Below are positions 1 to 10,083 of a stretch of DNA of 64,000 bases, one piece after another; position 1 is the stretch's first letter; every line of letters starts with the position of its first letter. The DNA is taken from contig NW_026251723.1 of assembly GCF_025024155.1 (NCBI RefSeq), forward strand, positions 62,001 to 126,000. Reading direction: 5' to 3'. The stretch comes from Gamsiella multidivaricata. Its lineage: Eukaryota > Mortierellomycota > Mortierellomycetes > Mortierellales > Mortierellaceae. A program made the translations under genes and the position numbers. The notes beneath the pieces are model-generated. The model was not told where the DNA came from. It saw only the letters and a program-made list of their open reading frames with translations, and made no database searches.

Positions 1-319
1 ATTAGAGATAGATAGTAGATTGATAGATTGAGATATTGATGAAGATTGAAGATGTGGCAATGAGGCAGGTGGTTAATCGACTGTGCCATAGTCCAATCTT
101 GATACTGTTAACTCAGCCAAAATACACGATAACAAAAGAGGATTTGCACAGGCAGCCTTGAGTTGGGTAGTCGGGACGAATCTTCACTAAAAAAAGTCGA
201 ACAATAGCCTTACCATCATACGCATACGCGCGTCGACGACGGAAAAGACGAAAGAAAAAAAAAAGATTGGCTAAACTGCTAATAACCACCGCGCTTCTTA
301 CTCATATCCCTGAATCAAA

Positions 320-726
320 TTGTCCCCCCTTCCCCTGCCCCCTTCCGGATCATGCAAACGAAGTGCGGCAGCAGACCCTTTTGGTTGCCAGACTTTTGGT
401 AAGCTGCAGCGACGGAAGGAGCTTAGCGTAGCACGTTCTCGACACTCGATAAATCAATAAAAAAAGTGCCGTTTAGCGCTCTTTTATGTTCATATCTCCT
501 AGGCCCTTTGTCAAGAAATGAGTCGCACAGTATTTGTTCGCGCACCACTCCTGGATCATAGTTGCCGATGGTTCATTGGAGAAGGTTCGCCTGGAGAGTC
601 AATCAGGATGTTCAGTATCCTAGTATTTGGACATTTGGATGCGAAGTCGCTTGAGATAGTTTCTTGATAAGTGATGTCGAACCGCTTTGCGCATACGACG
701 TGGCACGCACGCTTTGGGATCGTCAT
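320..726 (-). pseudogene. PARP-like gene relic (array copy 1)
   Basis: This is a degenerate relative of the two intact genes at 1240-1927 and 2838-4501. Reading the minus strand from an ATG at 726, the peptide opens with MTI and soon reaches ITYQE, matching the start of copy 2. The segment carrying the FHGT motif is missing and the frame shifts. The next block, around 559-500, reads QEWC-x3-YCAT, matching QEWCGNPQCAT in copy 2. After an apparent CTGCAG acceptor, a second-exon remnant starts near 403 and reads KSGN, then FVC, then a GG-rich stretch, and hits a stop near 325. The block order equals that of the intact copies, so common descent is well supported. Loss of the HGT core and the frameshift argue that it is dead. 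The ends are approximate. Confidence 0.6.
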
Positions 727-1239
727 TATTGTTGACTGTTGAGTTTCTTGTTATTTTTCATTGTCCGCATCTATTTATTTATTTTTTTTCAGCTGCGTAA
801 TGTTCTAGTGTGCTGGAAGAAGAGATAAAGGGATAGAAGCGCGGCGTCGGATGTTCTCCCAAATGACTATCGCCACATGAACGCAACAGGCCCCATTAAA
901 CCTAACCATCATCTCGTATTCTCAGCGCGCGCCTCATTTCCAACCCAAGGTGCCTGAGTTCGATTTGCTTTATTAGTCGTGAAAAAAAGAAAGGCGAAGA
1001 AAGGGAGCAGAAGTGCAAAGAATACGAGGAAATAAGAGAAATAATAATTTACCCATCGTATTCAGAGTCCTCGCAAATTTTGCATGCGTACCTAAACGAA
1101 TTGAGCCGATGTTTTATTCAAAAGATTCTTTGGGCGGTACTAAAGAGTTGGCGGCAACGCTGCGCCCACGCCGCTACAGTAGCCGGTACGGAACGTCCGA
1201 TGACAGCCGAACTTGGAGCAAGGATCGGAGCATACGCGG
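727..1239. other. Spacer between array copies 1 and 2
   Basis: No gene is supported here. There are AT-rich runs and a few short ORFs (up to 88 codons, both strands, overlapping the last exon of copy 2) without recognisable motifs. It should contain the 3' untranslated region of array copy 2 and the former promoter of the relic copy. Confidence 0.5.
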
Positions 1240-1927
1240 TCATAGTTGGCTCCGGACGATGGCGAGGAGGATTGGATGAATATCCTTGGGAGATACAAAC
1301 GTAAGTCAATAAAAATGGATATAATAGGCAACGATCCAACACAGGGTATTATGCCTCGTTCTTAAACAAAGATCAACTTACTGCGTCGTTTCGAACGAAG
1401 CAAATGCTACCTCCGGCTCCAAAGTTCCGGGCCTTGCACACAAAGTACGACAGCAGAAAATGGTTGCCAGACTTATTGGTCGCATACCCAGTGGCTGTAG
1501 GGACTTCTGTCGTAAAAAAATGTCCTACAGCGTTTCGGTAAGCGACGAAAGAATTCAGTAAGATAGATTATTCTCAATACTTTGTTAACAGGAGACATTT
1601 GCTTCCCTTACCGCCTCTACTCCAAGTCAGCAAATGACCGTGGTTAAGGATACCCTGGGTAGCGCATTGCGGGTTGCCACACCACTCCTGAGCTTTGATC
1701 GTGATGGGGTCACCTTCTTCGACCCGCTTCACGAGACAGCCGCAGTGTCCGGTGCCATGGAAGTAAGGTCCTGTTCGCCAGTCAGAAGAGGCAAGGTTGC
1801 GCGGGATGAATTCCTGGTATGTGATTTGGTACAGCTTCAAGAGCTTGCCACCAAAATGACCGTTGTACGCCGTGAACTCAGAGGAGGAGGGCATCAGGGA
1901 CGTTACGTGCAGGCCTTGTATTGTCAT
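1240..1927 (-). CDS. Minimal PARP-like (ADP-ribosyltransferase-fold) protein, array copy 2
   Basis: Model: exons 1927-1612, 1494-1382 and 1284-1240 on the minus strand, giving 157 aa. The ATG at 1927 was chosen because similarity to the paralogue begins there. Donors are GTAAGG and GTAAGT; acceptors are CTACAG and CCAAG. Visible landmarks: FHGT at residues 56-59, a Cys cluster GHCGC then WC-x4-CAT, GILNHGH at 92-98, TGYAT at 107-111 followed by NKSGNHF, and RNDADIHP near the C-terminus. The same order (HGT, Cys-rich segment, G-x-Y, terminal strand after NDA) is known from fungal PARP-catalytic-domain proteins. If so, His57 and Tyr109 are the first two triad residues, while the Glu position seems to be Ser. 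It is the whole protein; no accessory domain is present. Family assignment is by eye; activity is unproven. Confidence 0.68.
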
Positions 1928-2837
1928 TGTTACTTGAGTGGGAACCGGTGTTTGCTTTGGAAGTGGGGGACTGAACAGAGAAAGGCAAAAAAAAAAAGTT
2001 GATGGAAAACGCGGCCTAGGAAAGAAGAGGCGATGTGCCCTGTTCAAACGACCATTGATCCATCATTGCAGCAGCGATGTTGTTGATTCTTCAAACCTGA
2101 TCATATCCCATGGCTATGTCGTGTGTCTTTATTCGTCTTGGCAATCGGTGATTGATGCTGAACAGCAGGTAGGAATAGACCGCTACGACGCGCTGATATG
2201 AATCTCGAACGCGAACGCGATTACTGAAAAAGGAGCATTTTGTCGCTAATATAAGACAAATGCGAACCATCATTGTGCAGTAGAACGGAAGGGGAAGAGA
2301 GAAGTGTTTATTGTCGCTCCATCGCGTGTTTTATTGACAGATATGGAAAAAAGAACTATATAATGGCAGTCAGAATTTGACATGTCCTGTCCAGAACTAG
2401 GTGCGACGAACAATTCCCAGATTGCATAGGATGAATATCGCTCATGACGGGATGATTTGATTATAGCGTACGCCTTACTGGTCAAAGCATCAGATACGAT
2501 GTACTGCCCTAAGGTAGCCAGTTGCGCGATAAAAAGAAATACCTTTGCGTTGGTCCCTCTGCCTATTTTGGCGATGAGTATCATCCAGCGCTTTTGCCTT
2601 CTGGTGTCTTACTTCAAGAGATGGCCAGGTTATCTAACATCTACTGCGTCCATTGTTTTTCAATATACAATGTCACAACCGCGCTGTTGATCCACTAAAC
2701 CCGATAGTCATATACGATAATGTCGTATGTATCCATCGTAATCCGTGTCGTTTACGTTGCAAAAATCTGGTACTGACTCCACAGTGTGTACCAAGAAACG
2801 GAAGCGCTATCTAGTCATCGGGTCCGAAAGTGAGTAG
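1928..2837. other. Spacer between array copies 2 and 3
   Basis: No gene is supported. A 104-codon minus-strand ORF at 2270-2584 has no recognisable motif. The 11-mer GATATTCATCC, found at the start of the last exon of both intact PARP-like genes, occurs again on the minus strand near 2440. It may mark a further eroded copy, but I see no other matching block. Confidence 0.4.
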
Positions 2838-3363
2838 TTAAATCCCATCTAGATCCAAAATTGATAGAGTAAAGACAGATTTATTCGCAAAAATCGGCAA
2901 GAAAGAAAATACGCTTGACGAATACTTGCTCTGAGAAATGGCCAGGTGGCGTGGATGAATATCCTGGATACGCGTCAATGGAAGGCGGAGAAGTGCATTG
3001 ACCATCACAGGGAACGAAAGATAGCGCGTTTCGGATATTTTTTGGGGTTACCTTGGTTGCACTGAGAATTTATCACCTTCGCCTGGATGGTTGCGGGCCT
3101 TTCATAGGAAGAACGACAGCGGTTTGTGGTCGTCGGTAATCGGTGAAAAAAATATACCGTATCATGTTCCGTGGCAGGTCTTGACATTGAACTAGATCCA
3201 AGCACTTGTAGTCCCCTGAGGGATTTATTACCAATTTGAACGATGAATAGCGATGTAAAGACTGCTGTGGCCGCGCGCTTTGCTATATTGAATCTTTTTT
3301 TTTTTCTTACTGCACTATGGGCTGGGGCTGTTGACAAGCATGCGGATTGTAAACCATGCCTAG

Positions 3364-3400
<37 letters not shown>

Positions 3401-4501
3401 ATCGACAGTCGCTTCGTAGCTGTTGAGGTCCTGATCCTTTGGCACTGATCATCAATCTGTGTGCATGTCGTGTGCTGTTGATGCTACTCGCTTTCATTTG
3501 AGCGGGGTTTCTTTGTATAATAAGCGCTCTGTGAAAGAAAAAAAAATCCTCCGGCAAGTCAACGCAGGAGACATTTATGTACATTGGAGGAAACAGGAAC
3601 AGAGGTTTTTTCATTTTGCGAGATTATCAAGTAAAGCTGCCTTTGTTGAAATTGCTGGCAGACGAGCTGCATTGAAGGACTATTGGTAGTACAGATATTG
3701 CAATACCGCAGTACTGGGCGTCTGTTGTCTGAAGTGACTCTAATGAAAGACCATGGATGCCAGTTACTTCCGTCGAACGATTGCCAGGTAAAATGGGAGA
3801 ATGTCCTGCAAAAATAAAAATAAGAATAAAAAAAAAAGGTATTTCCGGTTAATGTCCAGTCGTGATAAACCTAACGCTATTAAAAGAAAATGGGACACCT
3901 CCTTACAAGTTTTTACCTGGTCATTCGCAACGTAGTACACGTCGTCTCCTCCAGGTTTGTGTCGAGTGATGTTGCGGGCTCGGCAAATGAAGATGGGCAA
4001 GTGTTGATGGACTCCCGATTTCTTCGCTGCAAATTCTCGTGGAATAGTCAACGACGGCGAAAAGAAGTGTCCTGTACATGCCCCGGACATAATAGTGAAA
4101 ATAAACAGGACAAATGTTATTAGACCAGGATGCGAAAAGAGTCTAATAGACAAATGGACAGCAGAACAGGCATAATTACCGTTGGAAGCACACATAGTTC
4201 TCAGGTGGCCGTGGTTCAAGATACCCTGGGTTGCACAGCGCATGCTGCCACACCACTGGTGAGCAAGGACCATATGGTTTTCTGGGTTGGTAATCCTTGC
4301 TTGCAAGCAGCCACAGTGGCCTGTGCCGTGAAAGAACGCCTCCTTGTGCCATTGTGCCTCGTCTGCATGGCTTCCTACGACCGTCTCTGTGTATGAAATC
4401 TGGTACAGTGCGACCAGCTGTTTCGAGAAGACAATATCGTAGATCTGAAACTCAAGGGTGCTGATCCGAACGGGCTCCACGTGGGCTCCTTTGACAGACA
4501 T
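2838..4501 (-). CDS. Minimal PARP-like protein, array copy 3
   Basis: Model: exons 4501-4180, 4071-3917 and 2963-2838 on the minus strand, giving 200 aa. Both introns fall at the same position and phase (1, then 0) as in copy 2. Exon 1 shows LYQISYTE, FHGTGHCGCL, WCGSMRCATQGILNHGHL; exon 2 shows KKSGVH, then CRARN, GGDD and VANDQ; exon 3 begins DIHP-x2-LAI like copy 2. Differences: about ten extra residues before KSG, a Phe (EFAAKKSG) where copy 2 has the Tyr of TGYAT, and a 28-residue C-terminal extension. The last intron would be 953 nt and contains a homopolymer T/A tract at about 3367-3400, suggesting an insertion. Exon 3 is therefore less certain than exons 1-2. Function is inferred only from the PARP-like core. 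Confidence 0.58.
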
Positions 4502-7001
4502 TCTTATGTGGAACGGTCTTGTAAACAGGGTACAGCGGCGATGAGATAGTGTTTGTAAATGACCCGACGGAAGTACAGGAAAGGGAGGAAGAAAGAAAGG
4601 AGCGAGCGCAGATGCATGTGTCGCTTTATAGTATCTCATTCTTTGCTGGAATATAAGATCGACCACTGATCAGATTTTACTGTCTTATGCAGGGCGAGGT
4701 ATTCCCAGTGGCATGCATGATGTGGTGGCGAGAGCGATGGTTCCTACAATCGATAACTGCAGCACCGCTGTCCGATGTAGTACATGGCACAGCACAGCTC
4801 TTTCATTTTGGTCCGCAACGGTCCTCAAGGTCTTTGATGAGCAATGTGTTGTTTACTCAATATATTTGGTATAGAAAAACAAGATTACACTCATTTTCAC
4901 CCCTCGCACACAACGCGTACAAGCTTATATATAGTCCCCCTGCATTGAGTAGCAATGAATACCTGCAGGGTAATATGTTTTTGTCCTGTTCTTTGTTGTT
5001 CTGCATGCACAAACCTCAACCTAAAACGCACAGCATAAAACACAGCAATTGGTTTCACCTTCCGCCTCGTGCAACAAAACCCTTTCCTGTCCAAGGTCCG
5101 CGAGCTCTTGTTTGTGGTTGGTATTGAATCGGATTGTTTACTGTATGCGCATCAAATTGCCTGCACATCTCTCCTAAGAGGAACTAAGAAATGCAAGCAG
5201 AAAGTAGTACGGGAAATCCAGAGCCAAGGCTTTTCTGCATGCAACCAGGATATTTACTAGTTTACCCTGCAAGATATAAATACAGGCATAGACTACCACC
5301 TCTCAGAAGAATGAGTGCTTTTATATAATCCCAAGACTTTCAGGGCCATGGGTGATGTCTCGTTTTCCCCATTATGGCACCATCCTTGAACAGCGGACCA
5401 ATTCTCGTGCGGAGATAAACTTTGTCTAGGTTTGAGCCAACCATGCTATGCTCCGAACAACAAGAGCATTCAGTACACCGTCGTGTTATTTGATACGGGT
5501 GTCGTAAAGTGCGTTTCAAGGGTGGGACATAACGACTATACCAACTAGTCACTAGAAAAAGAATAGCGAAACTATATATAAAAAACTAACAAAAGACACA
5601 TAAACATATAAATCGATATAGAGTAAAGATTGACAGAGGCAATGGGCTGTGTAACTTACAGTTGAGGGGGATAGTTCTTTTTAATGAGACATACAGCGGG
5701 GGTAAATAGGTCAGAGAGATTAGGAACGGTAGAAAAGGCTTCGCCATAAAAAAAAAAAAGCATTTCCACACATATCGAGGCGGACAAAACAATAACTAGT
5801 ATCACTAGTGCCGTGTTAAGCTTCTATTATGTAGGTCGAAGGCTTCTTTAGATAAAACTATGTCGAAAGCGAGATATTCAAGCCGATGCCAAAAGTATGG
5901 ATAGGCTAATGCGTCCATAAACAGCTTCGACTGTAAAAAAAAAAAAAAAAAAAAAAAAACCAGTCAATTGCTCCTCCTTGAATTAATACCTCAATGGCTG
6001 CATGACTATATACATAGACCCCTGCAGAAGAACATGGATGTTGCGATCGCTATTCGAACCCAAAGGAGAAATTATAACGAATCCTAGAATCCTCGTATTC
6101 TTAGAGCGCTCCTGTTTATCCTGATACAACAATCCAGTGGATAAGGTTGAGGTTGGTCCGATGTTGCCATGTCGACAAGAGTTTTATCGTTACTTATACA
6201 TGCCTGTTGCAATTTTTCGGATGGTCATCCTTTGTAGGTATATAGCGCATACGTTCTGGTTTGTCCAAATGCGTCGAACTCGTAGAAAACCATATCGAAA
6301 ACGTATGCATTGACAATGGGATGCAGTAGAGCAAGCAGTCACGGTTACATGCGAGTCTCGTTACATGCTTCTCCCTTGTCCCTTTCTATTAATTACTCGT
6401 ACATCACTTCATCATTCATCCTTCATTTTCTGCCAACCGTTCCAGTCCGCTTTCTCGCTCCTCTTTTCCTTGTGCCGCTCGTTCTCACTTTCGCTGGACC
6501 AGTTGCCCTCTTGACATTGTCGCATCTTCCCCACTCGAGTCATCGTCTTAGCGCTTTCTCTTGTATCTTTCTCGCTCGAGCGTACGTTCTTCTTTCAGAT
6601 TCATCATCAACTTACTGCTTTAGTTTGCATCTTATTGATGAGACCTCTGATCCACATTTCAGAGTCATCTCTTTGTTTCCTCTTGCTTGGCTATATCATG
6701 CCATATGCTTTTATCATAACTCAAAATCATAGCTGCCTTATGAGCTGACCTCTTTATTTCCCTACGAGGCCCAGCCAGAGACGGCGAAGCCTCGGCGTTA
6801 TTGCACATATCTTCTTCTCATGACATGGTTATATCGCTCGACAGCCACTTCATGTTTGGTTCTCACCTCGTCTTTTGTCACCATATTTCCCTCTGTAGCC
6901 TGTCTAGTTCCATCGAGCTTTACTTTTTCCGTTGTTCAATCCCTTCCTGTTCACTCCTGTTTCAAATCCTCACTCTTCCTCTCAACGACCGCCGTTCGAG
7001 C
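4502..7001. other. Intergenic region, array to RRM gene
   Basis: No gene is supported. There are ORFs of 146 codons (4687-5127, plus) and 140 codons (6310-6732, plus), the latter in a pyrimidine-rich stretch typical of a 5' untranslated region. A poly-A tract lies at about 5936-5960. The last several hundred bases are T/C-rich and probably belong to the promoter and leader of the RRM gene. Confidence 0.5.
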
Positions 7002-8726
7002 ATGAAACGAAGTAACGACTACATTCAAGGCCATGACGGTTACAAGAAACCCCGAGTTACTCAGGGATACAACTACCAGGCCGGCCCAGGAGTAGCCTCC
7101 ATGGGAACAACTGTCAGTGAAATGTACGGGGCAGCATATACAGCCAATCCGATGATGATGAACGCTTACGGCCAGCTAGCTGGAGTTGCTTATGGTGCCG
7201 ATCCCTCAATGGCCATGGCTGCATCATTCCAGCAGTATCCTGCGGCATCCTTCGGTGCGCCTTACAACTCGACCCAGTTCCAGATGTCGTTTCCTTCTCC
7301 AATGGCCACGGTCCCAGTCGCGATCCGCACTATCTACATCGGCAACGTCCCAGCAGGCGCAACGATACATGAAATCCTGAACTTTGTCCAGACTGGAAAC
7401 ATCGAGAGTGCCAGACTGCTACCTGAAAAGAATTGTGCGTTCATATCGTTTCTTGACGCCAACGCTGCACTAGCGTTCCACCAGCTTGCAGGTGCGAAAA
7501 AGCTTCAGGTCAGGGATCAGGATCTCAAGGTTGGATGGGGAAAGGCGTCTTCGGTCCCCGCTACTGTCCTCCAGGCGGTTCAACAGGGCGCCACTCGCAA
7601 CGTCTTTGTGGGAAGCGTGGACGAGAACATTACGGAGGACGTCTTGATGACCGATTTCTCTGCCTATGGCACGGTTGAGGATATCAGGATCATGCGCGAC
7701 AAGGGGATCGCTTTTGTGCACTTTACTCATATTGCCAGCGCCATGAAGGCCGTCGCGAATCTGCCACAGGAGACACTCTACAGCGGTCGTCGAATCAATT
7801 ATGGCAAGGATCGATGTGCCAAGTTTGCAGTCTCCGCCCCACCCGGCGCCTTTGGATATGGATCATCTTATGCGGCCTACGGCGTTTCACCTGTATCGTT
7901 TTCTTCCAAGTTCGATCGACAGGGCGCTGGCGGACGAACGGGCGGTATGGCAGTAGGGCACAGACAGAACGAAGGTGTGTCCATGAGCGTCTTGACCGCC
8001 GAGGGCAATCGAACGATCTATCTGGGCAGTATCGCGCCGGACACAACCTGTGAGGACATTTGCAACGTGATCCGTGGTGGCATCCTCAGCAGCATCAAGT
8101 ACATGGAAGCGAAGCACATTGCGTTTGTGACTTTTGTCGACCCAGAAGCCGCCAGGAAATTTTACCAGATGGCCTCGACGAAGGGATGCCTAGTCAAGGG
8201 TCGTCGTCTCAAGGTTGGGTGGGGTCAAAACAAGCACACGCTGCCTGTTCCCGTGATCCAGGCACTAAGCGCAGGTGCGACCCGAAACGTGTACGTCGGC
8301 GGTGTGGAGGGTGTGGCTGATGTGGAGAAGCTGCGAAAGGACTTTTCTGAGTTTGGAGAGGTGGAGATGGTCAATATCCTGAAGGAGAAGAACTGCGGCT
8401 TTGTCAATTTTGTAAATGTTCTTTTCGCGGTGAAGGCTGTCGAGAGCATTGTCGAGTCGAAGCCTGAGTACGCAATGTCGAGGATCAACTACGGAAAGGA
8501 CCGTTGCGGCAACGCTCCTCGTGAAAACAGGAACAACAATGGCGACGCTGATGATGAACACAAAGATAATACGAGCGGCGCCAACAGAGACGGCGCCAAC
8601 AGAGACGCAGCTAACGGAGGTGCAGCTGACGGAGGTGCAGCTAACGGAGGCGCAGCTCACGGAGACGACAACAACGAGGACGATACCATGTCCTTAGACT
8701 CTTCGATTGATGGCCAAGAAATCTGA
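7002..8726 (+). CDS. Four-RRM RNA-binding protein (Nrd1-like)
   Basis: Single-exon gene of 574 aa. The frame is open for 67 codons upstream, but the upstream peptide is Leu/Ser/Cys-rich leader-like sequence, so the Met of MKRSNDY is taken as the start. Four RRMs lie in two similar pairs at about residues 109-180, 199-270, 337-409 and 429-500. RNP2-like strands are RTIYIGN, RNVFVGS, RTIYLGS and RNVYVGG; each pair ends with KVGWG in its first RRM and RRINYGKDRC or SRINYGKDRC in its second. This four-RRM layout with GKDRC ends is that of S. pombe Nrd1, an RNA-binding regulator of differentiation. The N-terminal 100 residues are Ala/Met/Tyr/Gln-rich and likely disordered; the C-terminus is acidic and holds a short GAAN/GAAD repeat. 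It probably acts in mRNA binding. It is convergent with eL28, 277 bp away. Confidence 0.9.
   Translation: MKRSNDYIQGHDGYKKPRVTQGYNYQAGPGVASMGTTVSEMYGAAYTANPMMMNAYGQLAGVAYGADPSMAMAASFQQYPAASFGAPYNSTQFQMSFPSPMATVPVAIRTIYIGNVPAGATIHEILNFVQTGNIESARLLPEKNCAFISFLDANAALAFHQLAGAKKLQVRDQDLKVGWGKASSVPATVLQAVQQGATRNVFVGSVDENITEDVLMTDFSAYGTVEDIRIMRDKGIAFVHFTHIASAMKAVANLPQETLYSGRRINYGKDRCAKFAVSAPPGAFGYGSSYAAYGVSPVSFSSKFDRQGAGGRTGGMAVGHRQNEGVSMSVLTAEGNRTIYLGSIAPDTTCEDICNVIRGGILSSIKYMEAKHIAFVTFVDPEAARKFYQMASTKGCLVKGRRLKVGWGQNKHTLPVPVIQALSAGATRNVYVGGVEGVADVEKLRKDFSEFGEVEMVNILKEKNCGFVNFVNVLFAVKAVESIVESKPEYAMSRINYGKDRCGNAPRENRNNNGDADDEHKDNTSGANRDGANRDAANGGAADGGAANGGAAHGDDNNEDDTMSLDSSIDGQEI
8578..8668 (+). repeat. 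Coding minisatellite in RRM protein tail
   Basis: About five imperfect 15-bp units of the type GGAGGTGCAGCTAAC encode the Gly-Ala-Ala-Asn/Asp/His repeat near the C-terminus of the four-RRM protein. The unit is a multiple of three, so copy-number change would keep the frame. Confidence 0.8.
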
Positions 8727-9003
8727 GGATGAGGACGATTCGTCTATTGCCGTTTGAGAAGACTCTTCTGGGGTTTATTGCTTTATGAAAAACCATTGTT
8801 AGAATCGCTTTTTTTTTCTTTTTTCCTTTCTTTTCTTTTCTTGTATTACTATTGTTTACGAGCATTCGCATTCAGGTTATATACCATGCTAGAAGCGCTT
8901 TATCAAAACAAAGACTGGCGAGCAAAGCTTGCGTTCACATCGTTGCTTTTTATCACGGCCATTTATTCAAATCCATGCAAGATCAAACAAGTTTGCTTTG
9001 ATT

Positions 9004-10083
9004 TTAGTGCTTGTTGGCGCGGATGCCCTTGCCAGACTTCTTGGGGGCAGCCTTGACGGGCTTCTGGCTGTTGAGGATGGCAGAGACGCGGGCAAGAGCG
9101 GCCTAGATATGGAAGTAATGTTTAAGATAGTGCAGAGGTTAAGTACGGTATGAGCATTCAGATGCAAAATTGCAAAAGAATGGGTTCGCTCTTTACCTTG
9201 CGAAGGTCAGCACGATAACCGGCACGGGTGAGTCCGGCAACGGAGCGGGCAGACTTGCGGACACCCTTGGAGAGGGTGACCTTGTTGATGCCCTTGGAAG
9301 GCTTGTAGGCGGGAACACCGGACTTCTTGGTGGCAACGACAACGCCACGACCAGAAGGAGCAGCGGTGATATCAATGGTCTAGCCAGACAAGTGTTGAGG
9401 TGTTGAGCAAGCCGTTAATGATGTATTCCTTATTGACGTTGTTGGCTTCCTTATTCCTTTGCCTTCGCCGTTGCAATTTTTATCCTGACAACCAGCTCTT
9501 TATCATCTTCCATCAGTGATTGGATGTAGTTGGCTCCAGTCGAGTACAACTGCATGCGACTGAACGCAATGGACGGTTGCTACTTCATTGTTCGTCAATG
9601 CGTCCTAACCAAGCTGAGCCTTCTTGAATTGTTTTGAACAATACTGCAGTTCCAGCGTCGAATTATGTCTGCAATGCTGATGTTTGAACACGACTAAAGA
9701 GTGAAAGATGCCGCGTTCTTAAGATGCATTGAGCGCCCAATGTGATATCCAGTCGTTGTTGCCACTCGAGTGCTCTAATCTTAATAATATCCCTGCGCTG
9801 CATGTCCAGTATGGTAGGTTAGCGTACCTTGTTGTTGGCAAGACCGGAGTACTTGAACGAGTTCTTGTTCAACAAGTTGCCAGGCTCCGAGGAGAACTGG
9901 ACGCCGGAGCGCTTGACCAAGAAGGAGTTGTTGTTCTTGACAAGAAGCCTGTACGGGAAAAAAAAAAAAAAAAAACAGGGTCAACGCTCAGTTTTCCTCG
10001 CTCGCCTAGTATTCCTTAAGACTAACTCCAGAAACCGAACTAGAAAAATAGTGTTTTTCGTACCAGGTAAGATCAGCCGACAT
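9004..10083 (-). CDS. RPL28: 60S ribosomal protein L28 (eL28)
   Basis: Model: exons 10083-10064, 9948-9828, 9379-9197 and 9102-9004 on the minus strand, giving 140 aa, close to the usual 137 or so for the family. The first exon has only 20 nt. The protein opens MSADLTW, then [24 protein letters not shown] and [10 protein letters not shown], followed by basic stretches and a Lys-rich end ([10 protein letters not shown]). These are typical eL28 features: a small basic protein of the cytosolic large ribosomal subunit. The short first exon and early introns are common in fungal ribosomal protein genes. The second intron (9380-9827, 448 nt) is long for this window. The symbol follows eukaryotic usage; assignment is confident. 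Confidence 0.96.

Noticed and set aside
2270..2584. 104-codon minus-strand ORF as a fourth PARP-like copy
   Set aside because: Only an 11-mer near 2440 matches the last exon of the intact copies; none of the HGT, Cys or KSG blocks is present.
6310..6732. 140-codon plus-strand ORF before the RRM gene
   Set aside because: Composition is Leu/Ser/Phe-rich from a pyrimidine-rich leader; no motif and no need for it as an exon.
9380..9827. Possible snoRNA in the long second intron of eL28
   Set aside because: A GATGATAAAG phrase on the coding strand resembles a C box, but no matching D box and terminal stem could be set at the right distance.
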